Program-made: the position numbers and the translations under genes
Source of the DNA: Streptomyces sp. HUAS MG91
Lineage (GTDB): Bacteria > Actinomycetota > Actinomycetes > Streptomycetales > Streptomycetaceae
Direction of reading: 5' to 3'
NCBI RefSeq assembly: GCF_040529335.1
Contig: NZ_CP159534.1
Span: 5,704,001-5,768,000, forward strand
DNA: 64,000 nt
Shown here: in pieces, positions 8,824-22,140 of the stretch
Layout of the letters: every line of letters starts with the position of its first letter
Numbering within the stretch: the first letter of the stretch is position 1
Notes under the pieces: generated by a model
Seen by the model: only the letters and a program-made list of their open reading frames with translations
Database searches by the model: none
Told to the model about the DNA's origin: nothing

Positions 8824-9084
8824 CGCGGCGTGCCAAAAGGCCCCAATACCAGACAAGTTGATGGCGTAGGCGCGCAGACGCGCACTGTCACTCTCATGTG
8901 TGACAGCGAGCACACCATCTAGGTAAAGACCGCATCAAATAGTTTGTGATACCGTTCACGAAACCCGGGGATAGAGCCGAAAGACCGGAGTGCGACGGTC
9001 CCTTGGCCCGAAATTCCCTCTCGGCCCCGGACTACGCTCGTCCATGACGACACCCTGCCCCCATCAATAAGCGGAGCTGCCGCC
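8824..9084. other. Intergenic region upstream of the ATP synthase operon
   Basis: This 261-base gap should hold the main atp promoter. Visible elements are an imperfect palindrome around TGTCACTCTCATGTGTGACA (about 8887-8906), a -35-like TTGTGA at about 8943, and a -10-like TACGCT at about 9034. I could not assign a single convincing promoter with correct spacing. GCGGAG just before ATG 9085 is the atpI ribosome-binding site. Confidence 0.4.
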
Positions 9085-9534
9085 ATGCCGTCCAACGACG
9101 CACGGACCCTTTTGCAGGCCCTCGTACCCACCGCCATCGCCGGCGTGATTGCCGCGGTGATCAGTGGTGTGCTTGCGGGCGGCAAGGGTGTCATCGGTGC
9201 GGTGGTCGGCACGCTGCTCGTCATCGCGTTCATGGGGATCGGGCAAATCGTTCTGTATCGGACGGCAAAATCGCTTCCGCAGCTGTTCCAGGCGATGGGC
9301 ATGATGCTCTACGTCGCCCAGCTCCTGCTGCTTCTGATCTTCGTGGCTGTCTTCAAGAACACCACGCTGTTCAACCCCCGGGCCTTCGCCGCCACCCTCG
9401 TGGCCGTGACCGTCGTGTGGATGGGTTTTCAGGCCCGTGCCCACCTCAAGGCGAAGGTCTTCTACGTCGATCCCGATACGACGAACGGCTCTGACAAGAG
9501 CGAGAACCCTGAGAAGACCGGGTCTTCGTCGTGA
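9085..9534 (+). CDS. atpI: ATP synthase protein I
   Basis: A 149-residue membrane protein with four hydrophobic segments (about residues 12-30, 33-52, 72-92 and 98-115) and a hydrophilic tail. It occupies the atpI position at the head of the F-ATPase operon. AtpI proteins are thought to help assemble the c-ring or handle Mg2+. The sequence is poorly conserved, so the call depends on topology and operon position. The 225-base gap to atpB holds no obvious gene. Confidence 0.88.
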   Translation: MPSNDARTLLQALVPTAIAGVIAAVISGVLAGGKGVIGAVVGTLLVIAFMGIGQIVLYRTAKSLPQLFQAMGMMLYVAQLLLLLIFVAVFKNTTLFNPRAFAATLVAVTVVWMGFQARAHLKAKVFYVDPDTTNGSDKSENPEKTGSSS

Positions 9535-9759
9535 AGGGTAGGGGCGCGATAAAGGGGCGGTTGAGTTACTGCTATCGTCCGGTGCCAACTGCGGCATCGC
9601 GGGCGCGGGCATTCGAGCTGACGCCTGCACGATCGCGAGGCTCAAAGCCTGCCCGCCGCCCCCACACCCGAAACACCAGACCGGTGCCGACCCGCGGCTG
9701 CGCGCCGCACCGACACAACGAGGTTGCCGTACTTATGCGTCACGCCGAAGGAGCCCGCG

Positions 9760-10578
9760 GTGAGTGCTGACACGACCCAGCTCGCGTTTGACTGGAGCTG
9801 TCGGATCATGTCCGACAACGGGTGTGGCTTCCCGGCGCCGGGCCTGCACTCCTTCCTCTTCCAGCCGATGTTCACCGTCGGCGGGTTCGAGTTCAACAAG
9901 GTGATGCTCCTCGCCCTGCTGACCTCCCTCGTGGTCGTGAGCTTCTTCTACGCCGCGTTCGGCCGCGCCAAGGTGGTCCCGGGCAAGACCCAGATGATCG
10001 CCGAGGCCGGTTACGACTTCGTGCGCCGCAGCATCGTCTACGAGACGCTCGGCAAGCGCGAGGGCGAGAAGTACGTCCCGCTCATGGTCTCGCTGTTCTT
10101 CTTCGTGTGGATCATGAACGTGTGGTCCGTGATCCCGCTGGCGCAGTTCCCGGTCGCCTCGGTCATCGCGTACCCGGCCGTCCTGGCCCTGATCGTCTAC
10201 GTTCTCTGGGTCTCGCTGACCTTCAAGCGCCACGGCTTCGTGGGCGGTTGGAAGAACATCGTCGGCTACGACGCCTCGCTCGGCCCGATCAAGTGGCTCG
10301 TCTCGTTCATCGAGTTCTTCTCGAACCTGCTGGTCCGTCCGTTCACCCACGCGGTGCGACTGTTCGCCAACATGTTCGCCGGCCACCTCATGCTCGTGAT
10401 GTTCACGGTCGCCTCCTGGTACCTGCTGAACGGCTGGATGATCCCGGCCGCGGGCGTCTCCTTCGTCATGACGATCGTCATGATCCTCTTCGAGCTTTTC
10501 GTGCAGGCGGTCCAGGCGTACGTCTTCGTGCTCCTCGCCTGCTCGTACATCCAGGGCGCGCTCGCCGAGCACCACTGA
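9760..10578 (+). CDS. atpB: F0F1 ATP synthase subunit a
   Basis: A 272-residue stator membrane subunit that forms the two proton half-channels beside the c-ring. The conserved transmembrane stretch FSNLLVRPFTHAVRLFANM carries the essential arginine (HAVRLFANM), and the last helix has FELFVQAVQAYVFVLLACSYI. GTG 9760 is chosen over the upstream ATG 9724-frame candidates because GAAGGAG lies six bases before it and the sequence SADTTQLAF starts the known actinobacterial form. Confidence 0.97.
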   Translation: MSADTTQLAFDWSCRIMSDNGCGFPAPGLHSFLFQPMFTVGGFEFNKVMLLALLTSLVVVSFFYAAFGRAKVVPGKTQMIAEAGYDFVRRSIVYETLGKREGEKYVPLMVSLFFFVWIMNVWSVIPLAQFPVASVIAYPAVLALIVYVLWVSLTFKRHGFVGGWKNIVGYDASLGPIKWLVSFIEFFSNLLVRPFTHAVRLFANMFAGHLMLVMFTVASWYLLNGWMIPAAGVSFVMTIVMILFELFVQAVQAYVFVLLACSYIQGALAEHH

Positions 10579-10899
<321 letters not shown>

Positions 10900-10937
10900 T
10901 CACCCCTTACTGACACTTTTCGACGAAAGGCACTGAT

Positions 10938-11486
10938 GTGATCGCCAACCTGGTTGCACTCGCGGCCGAGGAGGAGCAGAACCCGCTCATCCCGCCCGGC
11001 CCCGAGCTGCTCGTCGGCACCCTTGCCTTCGCCATCGTCTTCTTCTTCTTCGCCAAGAAGCTCCTCCCGCGTATCAACAAGACGCTGGAAGAGCGCCACG
11101 CGCTGATCGAAGGCGGTATCGAGAAGGCGGAGGCCGCTCAGACCGAGGCACAGAGCGTTCTTGAGCAGTACAAGGCTCAGCTCGCCGAGGCCCGGCACGA
11201 GGCCGCGCGGCTGCGCCAGGAGGCGCAGGAGCAGGGCGCCACGCTCATCGCCGAGATGCGTGCGGAAGGCCAGCGGCAGCGTGAGGAGATCATCGCCGCG
11301 GGTCACGCCCAGATCGAGGCCGACCGCAAGGCCGCCGCTCAGTCGCTGCGTCAGGACGTCGGCCAGCTGGCCACCGACCTGGCCGGCAAGCTGGTCGGCG
11401 AGTCGCTCGACGACTACGCCCGGCAGTCGCGCACGATCGACCGCTTCCTCGGTGAGCTCGAGGAGAAGGCAGAGGCTGCTCGATGA
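10938..11486 (+). CDS. atpF: F0F1 ATP synthase subunit b
   Basis: A 182-residue peripheral-stalk subunit. It has one N-terminal membrane helix (about residues 24-44, GTLAFAIVFFFFAKK) followed by a long charged coiled coil. GTG 10938 must be the start because the overlapping ATG at 10936 reads directly into TGA. CGAAAGG lies eight bases upstream. The stop overlaps the atpH ATG. Confidence 0.96.
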   Translation: MIANLVALAAEEEQNPLIPPGPELLVGTLAFAIVFFFFAKKLLPRINKTLEERHALIEGGIEKAEAAQTEAQSVLEQYKAQLAEARHEAARLRQEAQEQGATLIAEMRAEGQRQREEIIAAGHAQIEADRKAAAQSLRQDVGQLATDLAGKLVGESLDDYARQSRTIDRFLGELEEKAEAAR

Positions 11487-12304
11487 CCGCCCACGGAGCG
11501 AGCCGCGAGGCCCTCGTCGCCGCGCGTGAGCGTCTTGACGCGCTGACCGACTCCACGTCGGTCGACGCCAAGGCGCTCGCCGGTGACCTGGCCGCGGTGA
11601 CGGCGCTGCTGGACCGTGAGGTCTCGCTGCGCCGGGTTCTCACCGACCCGGCGCAGGCCGCCGAGGCCAAGGCCGAGCTCGCGGGCCGGCTGCTCGGCGG
11701 CCAGGTCAGCGGCGAGGCCGTCGACCTGGTGTCCGGTCTGGTCCGCTCCCGGTGGTCGGCCTCGCGCGACCTGGTCGACTCCCTCGAGGAGCTGGCCAAC
11801 ACCGCGGACCTCACCGCGGCGCAGAAGAGCGGTGAACTCGACGACGTCGAGGACGAGCTGTTCCGGTTCGACCGGATCGTCTCCTCCAACGCCGAGCTCC
11901 GTGCCGCCCTGACCGACAAGGGCGCCTCGGGCAAGCTGCGCGGTGACCTCGTCAAGCAGCTTCTCGGCGGGCGGGCCAAGCCCACCACCGAGCGCCTCGT
12001 CGAGCGTCTTGTGACCGTGCCGCGTGGACGTAGCCTTGAAGGGGGACTCGAGTCCCTCTCCAAGCTCGCCGCGGAGCGCCGGGAGCGCATGGTGGCCGTC
12101 GTCACGACGGCGGTGCCGCTGACCGACCAGCAGAAGCAGCGCCTGGGCGACGCCCTCGCGAAGCTCTACGGGCGTCGGATGCACCTGAACCTGGACGTGG
12201 ACCCCGGGGTCCTCGGCGGGATCAAGGTGCAGGTCGGCGACGAGGTCATCAACGGCTCCATCGCGGACCGCATCGAGGACGCCAGCCGCCGCATGGCCGG
12301 CTGA
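11483..12304 (+). CDS. atpH: F0F1 ATP synthase subunit delta
   Basis: A 273-residue delta subunit that joins the peripheral stalk to the top of the alpha/beta hexamer. It is about 90 residues longer than the E. coli protein, as usual for actinobacteria. The conserved C-terminal motif GGIKVQVGDEVINGSIADRI is present. ATG 11483 overlaps the atpF stop by four bases (ATGA), giving translational coupling. Confidence 0.96.
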   Translation: MTAHGASREALVAARERLDALTDSTSVDAKALAGDLAAVTALLDREVSLRRVLTDPAQAAEAKAELAGRLLGGQVSGEAVDLVSGLVRSRWSASRDLVDSLEELANTADLTAAQKSGELDDVEDELFRFDRIVSSNAELRAALTDKGASGKLRGDLVKQLLGGRAKPTTERLVERLVTVPRGRSLEGGLESLSKLAAERRERMVAVVTTAVPLTDQQKQRLGDALAKLYGRRMHLNLDVDPGVLGGIKVQVGDEVINGSIADRIEDASRRMAG

Positions 12305-12414
12305 CACCTCACACGTACAACTACGGCCCTAGTTGGGCCGTGCAGAGGATTCCTGGGGGCTGACCCCAGACCCCAAGAACACTTCGGGCCCAACAAGGAG
12401 AGCAGGGAACCCAG

Positions 12415-14007
12415 ATGGCGGAGCTCACGATCCGGCCGGAGGAGATCCGGGACGCGCTGGAGAACTTTGTCCAGGCGTACAAGCCGGACGCGGCCTCGCG
12501 CGAGGAGGTCGGTACGGTCACCCTTGCCGGCGACGGCATCGCGAAGGTCGAGGGTCTCCCCTCGGCCATGGCCAACGAACTGCTGAAGTTCGAGGACGGC
12601 ACCCTCGGCCTCGCGCTCAACCTGGAAGAGCGCGAGATCGGCGCCATCGTCCTCGGTGAGTTCAGCGGCATCGAGGAGGGTCAGCCGGTCACGCGTACCG
12701 GCGAGGTCCTGTCCGTCGGTGTCGGCGAGGGCTACCTGGGTCGCGTCGTCGACCCGCTCGGCAACCCGATCGACGGTCTCGGCGACATCGAGACGTCCGG
12801 CCGCCGCGCCCTTGAGCTGCAGGCCCCCACGGTCATGCAGCGCAAGTCGGTGCACGAGCCGATGGAGACCGGCTACAAGGCCGTCGACGCGATGACCCCG
12901 ATCGGCCGTGGCCAGCGTCAGCTGATCATCGGTGACCGTCAGACCGGCAAGACCGCCCTGGCCGTCGACACGATCATCAACCAGCGCGACAACTGGCGCA
13001 CCGGCGACCCGTCGAAGCAGGTCCGCTGCGTCTACGTCGCCATCGGTCAGAAGGGTTCCACCATCGCCTCCGTGCGTGGTGCCCTGGAAGAGGCCGGCGC
13101 GCTGGAGTACACGACCATCGTCGCCGCCCCGGCGTCCGACCCGGCCGGCTTCAAGTACCTGGCGCCGTACACCGGTTCGGCCATCGGCCAGCAGTGGATG
13201 TACGAGGGCAAGCACGTCCTCATCATCTTCGACGACCTCTCGAAGCAGGCCGACGCCTACCGCGCCGTGTCCCTGCTGCTGCGCCGCCCGCCGGGGCGCG
13301 AGGCCTACCCGGGTGACGTCTTCTACCTGCACTCGCGTCTGCTCGAGCGCTGCGCGAAGCTCTCGGACGAGCTCGGTGCCGGTTCGATGACGGGTCTGCC
13401 GATCGTCGAGACGAAGGCCAACGACGTCTCCGCGTTCATCCCGACCAACGTCATCTCCATCACCGACGGCCAGTGCTTCCTGGAGTCGGACCTCTTCAAC
13501 GCCGGTCAGCGCCCCGCGCTGAACGTCGGTATCTCCGTCTCCCGAGTCGGTGGTTCCGCGCAGCACAAGGCGATGAAGCAGGTCTCCGGCCGTCTCCGCC
13601 TCGACCTGGCCCAGTACCGCGAGCTGGAGGCGTTCGCCGCCTTCGGTTCCGACCTGGACGCCGCGTCGAAGTCGCAGCTGGAGCGCGGTCAGCGTCTGGT
13701 CGAGCTGCTCAAGCAGGCTCAGTACCAGCCGATGCCGACCGAGGACCAGGTCGTCTCCGTCTGGGCCGGCACCACCGGCAAGATGGACGATGTCCCGGTC
13801 GCCGACATCCGCCGCTTCGAGAAGGAGCTCCTGGAGCACCTGCACCGCAAGGAGCAGGGCCTCATGACCTCCATCAAGGAGGGCGGCAAGATGTCGGACG
13901 ACACCCTCACCGCTGTTGCCGACGCCATCGTCGAGTTCAAGAAGCAGTTCGAGACCTCGGACGGGAAGCTTCTCGGCGAGGACGCTCCGGCCGCCGCCGG
14001 TAAGTGA
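12415..14007 (+). CDS. atpA: F0F1 ATP synthase subunit alpha
   Basis: A 530-residue non-catalytic nucleotide-binding subunit. It shows the beta-barrel N-terminus, the P-loop GDRQTGKTA, the region [15 protein letters not shown] and the arginine-finger region [25 protein letters not shown] precedes the ATG. The preceding 110 bases are non-coding. Confidence 0.98.
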   Translation: MAELTIRPEEIRDALENFVQAYKPDAASREEVGTVTLAGDGIAKVEGLPSAMANELLKFEDGTLGLALNLEEREIGAIVLGEFSGIEEGQPVTRTGEVLSVGVGEGYLGRVVDPLGNPIDGLGDIETSGRRALELQAPTVMQRKSVHEPMETGYKAVDAMTPIGRGQRQLIIGDRQTGKTALAVDTIINQRDNWRTGDPSKQVRCVYVAIGQKGSTIASVRGALEEAGALEYTTIVAAPASDPAGFKYLAPYTGSAIGQQWMYEGKHVLIIFDDLSKQADAYRAVSLLLRRPPGREAYPGDVFYLHSRLLERCAKLSDELGAGSMTGLPIVETKANDVSAFIPTNVISITDGQCFLESDLFNAGQRPALNVGISVSRVGGSAQHKAMKQVSGRLRLDLAQYRELEAFAAFGSDLDAASKSQLERGQRLVELLKQAQYQPMPTEDQVVSVWAGTTGKMDDVPVADIRRFEKELLEHLHRKEQGLMTSIKEGGKMSDDTLTAVADAIVEFKKQFETSDGKLLGEDAPAAAGK

Positions 14008-14027
14008 CGACGGAAGGGACCTGACTC

Positions 14028-16381
<2,354 letters not shown>

Positions 16382-16496
16382 GCCTCGTAGCTCATGGGAG
16401 GGCCGGGGCGTGTCCCGGCCCTCCCGCAACGCCCACTAGACTTTGACCCAACACCCGGCAGTGGATGCCGCCGGGTGGTGACCCGAGGAGCCCACC

Positions 16497-16871
16497 TTGG
16501 CTGCTGAGCTGCACGTCGAGCTCGTCGCCGCGGACCGCAGTGTCTGGTCCGGCGAGGCCACCCTGGTCGTCGCGCGTACCACGTCCGGCGACATCGGCGT
16601 CATGCCCGGTCACCAGCCGCTGCTCGGTGTGCTGGAGTCGGGCCCGGTGACGATCCGCACGAGCGACGGTGGAACGGTCGTGGCGGCTGTCCACGGCGGT
16701 TTCGTCTCGTTCGCGGACGACAAGCTGTCGCTGCTGGCCGAGATCGTCGAGCTGTCGGACGAGATCGATGTCCAGCGGGCGGAGCGGGCGCTGGAGCGCG
16801 CGAAGTCGGACGCCGACGCGTCCGCCGAGCGTCGCGCCGACGTCCGACTGCGTGCGGTGGCGGCGCGCTGA
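16497..16871 (+). CDS. atpC: F0F1 ATP synthase subunit epsilon
   Basis: A 124-residue epsilon subunit with an N-terminal beta-barrel (LHVELVAADRSVWSGEATLVV, GDIGVMPGHQPLLG) and a C-terminal helical hairpin that can inhibit ATP hydrolysis. The TTG start at 16497 has CGAGGAG at 16484-16490. It is the last gene of the atp operon and a long hairpin follows. Confidence 0.97.
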   Translation: MAAELHVELVAADRSVWSGEATLVVARTTSGDIGVMPGHQPLLGVLESGPVTIRTSDGGTVVAAVHGGFVSFADDKLSLLAEIVELSDEIDVQRAERALERAKSDADASAERRADVRLRAVAAR

Positions 16872-16893
16872 CCCCAGCGAGCCCTGTGACGTA

Positions 16894-16946
16894 CCTCAGC
16901 CGCGGCCCAGGCCGGAGATGACCTCCGGACCGGGTCGCGGCTGAGG
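16894..16946 (+). terminator. Probable terminator of the atp operon
   Basis: A long inverted repeat pairs CCTCAGCCGCG (from 16894) with CGCGGCTGAGG (to 16946) and contains an inner GGCCGGAG/CTCCGG stem. It is followed by a short T run at about 16960. It lies 22 bases after atpC and before the DUF2550 gene. Confidence 0.8.
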
Positions 16947-17029
16947 CGATCTCCACCCGTTTTTGCTGTTCCGTTATCAGGCGTTTGATCGGTCGAGAAG
17001 TTCCTTGAGAGACGAGGAGGTCGGTGCAG

Positions 17030-17485
17030 ATGGTCCTCGTTCTCGTGCTGTGCGTAGTCGCGGTCGTCGTACTCGTACTGCTGGGATTGTTCGTCTTCGG
17101 CCTGCGGCGCCGGCTGATCCAGCGCTCGGGCGGCACCTTCGACTGCTCGCTGCGGTGGGACGCTCCCGCGCCGGACGCCGTGGACACCTCCGGCAAGGGG
17201 TGGGGGTACGGGATCGCGCGCTACAACGGGGACCGGATCGAGTGGTTCCGGGTGTTCTCGTACGCGCCGCGGCCCCGGCGGATTCTTGAGCGGGCCGCCA
17301 TCGAGGTGACCGGGCGCCGGGCGCCCGAGGGTGAAGAGGAGCTGGCGCTCCTGTCCGATGCGATCGTGCTGGCCTGTACGCATCGGGGGGCCCGTCTCGA
17401 GCTGGCCATGAGCGAGGACGCGCTGACCGGTTTCCTGGCGTGGCTGGAGGCGGCGCCGCCCGGGCAGCGGGTGAACGTGGCGTGA
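17030..17485 (+). CDS. DUF2550 family membrane-anchored protein
   Basis: A 151-residue protein with one N-terminal membrane segment (VLVLVLCVVAVVVLVLLGLFVFG, residues 2-24), a basic RRRLIQR stop-transfer stretch and a soluble domain of about 120 residues (FDCSLRWD, GWGYGIARYNGDRIEWFRVFS). This matches DUF2550, an actinobacterial family found next to atpC, and its function is not established. ATG 17030 is preferred over GTG 17024 because GAGGAGG ends nine bases upstream of the ATG but only three before the GTG. Confidence 0.85.
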   Translation: MVLVLVLCVVAVVVLVLLGLFVFGLRRRLIQRSGGTFDCSLRWDAPAPDAVDTSGKGWGYGIARYNGDRIEWFRVFSYAPRPRRILERAAIEVTGRRAPEGEEELALLSDAIVLACTHRGARLELAMSEDALTGFLAWLEAAPPGQRVNVA

Positions 17486-17505
17486 TCCGCGACTGACGGC
17501 ATGGA

Positions 17506-17546
17506 GAAGCCGGGCGCACGGGGGGCGTTCCCGTGGGCCCGGCTTC
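17506..17546. terminator. Bidirectional terminator between the DUF2550 gene and the chitinase
   Basis: The inverted repeat GAAGCCGGGC-GCACGGG / CCCGTG-GGCCCGGCTTC (17506-17546) lies between two convergent genes. The T-rich CGTTTGTG follows on the + strand. It serves the DUF2550 gene from the left and the chitinase from the right. Confidence 0.8.
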
Positions 17547-17558
17547 GTTTGTGGGTGG

Positions 17559-19433
<1,875 letters not shown>

Positions 19434-19513
19434 GGGGTGCTCCTCGGGGTTCCGGGGTCCGTGAAGGGGGTGGATCCCTGCGACGCCCATGAGCACCGGA
19501 AGTGGGGAGTGTG

Positions 19514-19532
19514 CTCACCGCAGTGCGGTGAG
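19514..19532 (-). promoter_or_regulatory. Perfect inverted repeat at the chitinase transcription start
   Basis: CTCACCGC-AGT-GCGGTGAG is a perfect 8-bp inverted repeat with a 3-base spacer. It overlaps the last two bases of the predicted -10 box and the expected start point of the chitinase mRNA. It could be an operator or a 5'-end hairpin. Confidence 0.5.
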
Positions 19533-19570
19533 AATAGAAAGGTCTGGACCATCGGTCAAGGTCTAAACCA
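19531..19570 (-). promoter_or_regulatory. Chitinase promoter with paired 12-bp direct repeats
   Basis: Reading the minus strand, the -35 box TTGACC (19559-19554) and -10 box TATTCT (19536-19531) are 17 bases apart. Two 12-bp copies flank or overlap the -35 box: TGGTTTAGACCT (19570-19559) and TGGTCCAGACCT (19551-19540). They match the TGGTCTAGACCA-like direct repeats of Streptomyces chitinase promoters, which also fit the DasR binding consensus. The gene is therefore predicted to be chitin-induced and glucose-repressed through DasR or a related regulator. Confidence 0.8.
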
Positions 19571-19602
19571 ATTACGGGTTTCGGGCAACCTGCGGCGGCG
19601 GC

Positions 19603-20238
19603 CTACAGACCCAACTCCTGCGCCATCACCGCGGCTTGTACGCGGCTGCGCAGTCCCAGCTTGCCGAGAAGGCGGCTGACGTGCGTTTTCACCGTGGCCT
19701 CCGCCATGTCGAGGCGGTCCGCGATCCCCGCGTTGGAGAGCCCTTCGCCCAGGCAGCGGAGGACTTCGCGCTCGCGCCGGGTGAAGGTGGCCAACTCCGG
19801 TGGGGCGGGCGCGCGTTGCGGACCTGACGCGAATTCGGCGATCAGCCGGCGGGTCACGGCCGGCGCGATCGTCCCCTCACCGCGCGCGACCGTCCGCACG
19901 GCCTCGATCAGGTCCTTGGCGTCGGTGGTCTTGAGCAGGAACCCGGCGGCGCCCGCGCGCAGCGCCCCGAAGACGTACGCGTCGAGGTCGAAGGTGGTCA
20001 GCACCAGAACGTCCGCGAGCCCTTCGGCGACGATCGCGCGAGTGGCCGAAACCCCGTCGAGGCGCGGCATCTGAACATCCATCAGGACCAGATCGGGCCG
20101 CAGCTCACGGGCCAGCGCCACCGCCCGCTCGCCGTCCTCCGCCTCCCCGGCCACCTCGATGTCCGGCGCGCTGCCCAGGATGAGCACGAGTCCGGCCCGT
20201 ACGGCGGACTGGTCCTCGGCGACGAGTACGCGGATCAC
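19603..20238 (-). CDS. NarL/LuxR-family response regulator
   Basis: A 211-residue response regulator. The receiver domain (1-120) has the acidic pair in VLVAEDQSAVRAG, the phospho-acceptor in PDLVLMDVQMPRLDG and the conserved Lys in GFLLKTTD. The C-terminal HTH is FTRREREVLRCLGEGLSNAGIADRL. The GTG start at 20238 overlaps the stop of the kinase gene by four bases (GTGA), and AAGGAG lies upstream. It forms an operon with the kinase. It is downstream of and divergent from the chitinase promoter, but a link to chitin use is not shown. Confidence 0.95.
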   Translation of the reverse strand: MIRVLVAEDQSAVRAGLVLILGSAPDIEVAGEAEDGERAVALARELRPDLVLMDVQMPRLDGVSATRAIVAEGLADVLVLTTFDLDAYVFGALRAGAAGFLLKTTDAKDLIEAVRTVARGEGTIAPAVTRRLIAEFASGPQRAPAPPELATFTRREREVLRCLGEGLSNAGIADRLDMAEATVKTHVSRLLGKLGLRSRVQAAVMAQELGL

Positions 20239-21425
20239 GCGGGTTCTCCTTCGGGGGTCGGGGGTTCGAGTGGCAGGGTCGCGCGCACCCGCCAGACCGT
20301 GCGCCCGGCAGCGGGGTGCGGGCCCGCCTCGAAGGTCCCGGCGAGCAGCTCGGCGCGCTCGCGCATGCCGACGAGCCCGGCGCCGGAGCCGGGCGCGCGC
20401 GGCCCGTCCCGGTCCCCGTACGGGCTGGTGACCCGCACCTCGATCCGGTCGGCCGAGCGCCGGAGCTCGACCGTGACGCCGCCGGGGGAGGCGTGCTTGA
20501 GGGCGTTGGTGAGGGACTCCTGGACGATGCGGTACGCGGCGAGGCCGACCGGGGCGGGCAGGCCGGTGGTGGCGCCGGTGACGGTCAGCTCCGCGTCGAG
20601 CCCGTTCACTCTGGCCTGGTCGACGAGGGCGCCCAGGCCGTCCAGGGTCGGCGCCGCGGCCGGTTCCTCGGAGGCGCCCGCGTCGCGCAGCAGCCCGATC
20701 AGGCGGCGCATCTCGGCCAGCCCCTCGACGCTGTTCTCGCGGATGGTCTCCAACGCCGTACGGGTCGTCGCCGCGTCGTCGATGGACAGCGCGGCCGTGG
20801 AGTGGATCGCGATGGCCGAAAGATGGTTGGCCACCATGTCGTGCAGCTCGCGGGCCATCCGGGCGCGCTCCGCCGTCACCGCCTGGACGCGGTCGATCTC
20901 GGCGAGCAGCGCGGTCTGTTCGGCCCGCAGCCGTTCGGCCGCCGCCGTCTCGCGGTGGTTGCGGACCAGCACCCCGGTGGCGGCCGGGGTGAACGTCACC
21001 AGGCCCACGGCGACCCCGATCAGCAGCGCCTCCGGCCGCCGCCACACGGCCAGCGCGCCCAGCGTCACCGCGACCGTGAGCAGACCGGCGGCCACGGGGA
21101 TGCGCCGGGCCGCCGCCGGGCTGCCGTACAGGACGGCCGCGTAGACCAGGTCCGTGTACATCAGGACGGTCGCCAGGCTCCCCGTGGTGCACTGGTCGGC
21201 GATCAGCACCAGGGTGCCCGCCGCGACCGCGCACCACGGCAGCGTCCGGCGCACCAGCTCCAGGCCCGCCATCGCGACGAGCGGCAGCAGGAGCCACGCG
21301 CCGCCGAGCGGCCGGCCCGTGTTCATGCCGAGGCCGATGACCCACAGCAGCAGCCCGCCCAGCAGGCCCGCCACGGCGATCCGGACGTCGTCGCGGTGCG
21401 GCGGGCGGGGGAGCGGCAGATGCAT
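20235..21425 (-). CDS. NarL-type sensor histidine kinase (HisKA_3)
   Basis: A 396-residue membrane kinase. The N-terminal 150 residues hold about five hydrophobic segments with almost no extracellular loop. The dimerisation/phospho-acceptor region is ERARMARELHDMVANHLS with His195. The ATPase domain has VQESLTNALKHA and GSGAGLVGMRERAELL. The architecture suggests sensing in or near the membrane. ATG 21425 is used; longer versions would add low-quality sequence. It pairs with the response regulator that overlaps its 3' end. Confidence 0.92.
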   Translation of the reverse strand: MHLPLPRPPHRDDVRIAVAGLLGGLLLWVIGLGMNTGRPLGGAWLLLPLVAMAGLELVRRTLPWCAVAAGTLVLIADQCTTGSLATVLMYTDLVYAAVLYGSPAAARRIPVAAGLLTVAVTLGALAVWRRPEALLIGVAVGLVTFTPAATGVLVRNHRETAAAERLRAEQTALLAEIDRVQAVTAERARMARELHDMVANHLSAIAIHSTAALSIDDAATTRTALETIRENSVEGLAEMRRLIGLLRDAGASEEPAAAPTLDGLGALVDQARVNGLDAELTVTGATTGLPAPVGLAAYRIVQESLTNALKHASPGGVTVELRRSADRIEVRVTSPYGDRDGPRAPGSGAGLVGMRERAELLAGTFEAGPHPAAGRTVWRVRATLPLEPPTPEGEPA

Positions 21426-21588
21426 GACCCCATCCAACACGGGCCGGGGCCGCCGGGCGCGGTGCCGGAGAACGATCTCGCGCGGGCCGCCGGTACATCG
21501 AAGGATGCAGTGCCGTCTCGTCACGTACGACGACGATCCCGGCCCGTCCGGCGGCCAGGCTGGAAGCGGGGAACGAGAGGAGCCCGTC

Positions 21589-22140
21589 GTGATCGTCACG
21601 CTCATCGTCGTCTGCGAGGTCGCCTTCTGGGTGCTGCTCGCCGCCGGACTCGCCCTGCGCTACTGGGCCCGGATGCCCCGCGCGGGTCTCGCCGTCCTGC
21701 TGTGCGAGCCGCTGCTCGAGGTGATCCTGCTGGTCGTCACCGCCGTCGACCTCAAGAACGGCGCCGAACCGGACTGGAAGCACGGCCTCGCCGCCGTCTA
21801 CATCGGCTACTCGGTGGCGCTCGGCCACTACACCGTCCGCTGGGTGGACGTCCGCGTCGCCCACCGCTTCGCGGGCGGCCCGCCGCCGTCGACGCCCAAG
21901 TACGGCACCGCGCGGGCGGTCCACGAGTGGAAGCTCGCCGCGCGCTGGGTGCTCGCCTCGGTCATTGCCATCGGGCTGCTGCAGGGCGCGATCTGGTACG
22001 TCGGCGACGACGGGGACACCGGCTCCCTGACCCAGTGGCAGCAGCGCATGCTGTTCCTCATCGGCCTCAACGTGGTCATCGCGCTGAGCTACACACTGTT
22101 CCCGAAGAAGGCGCCGGCTCGCGGTGGAGGAGCCGCCTAG
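21589..22140 (+). CDS. Integral membrane protein of unknown function
   Basis: A 183-residue protein with about four or five hydrophobic segments (VTLIVVCEVAFWVLLAAGLAL, LAVLLCEPLLEVILLVVTAVD, the segment around AAVYIGYSVALGHY, WVLASVIAIGLLQGAIWYV and RMLFLIGLNVVIALSYTLF). I recognise no catalytic motif. GTG 21589 has GAGAGGA upstream. It runs divergently from the sensor kinase and converges on the adenosyltransferase gene, sharing the palindrome CTAG as interlocked stop codons. Confidence 0.8.
   Translation: MIVTLIVVCEVAFWVLLAAGLALRYWARMPRAGLAVLLCEPLLEVILLVVTAVDLKNGAEPDWKHGLAAVYIGYSVALGHYTVRWVDVRVAHRFAGGPPPSTPKYGTARAVHEWKLAARWVLASVIAIGLLQGAIWYVGDDGDTGSLTQWQQRMLFLIGLNVVIALSYTLFPKKAPARGGGAA

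Noticed and set aside
6616..8913. A 765-codon minus-strand frame opposite glyA and wecA
   Set aside because: Composition is that of a GC-skewed shadow (Arg, His, Asp, Ala) and both opposite genes have conserved motifs.
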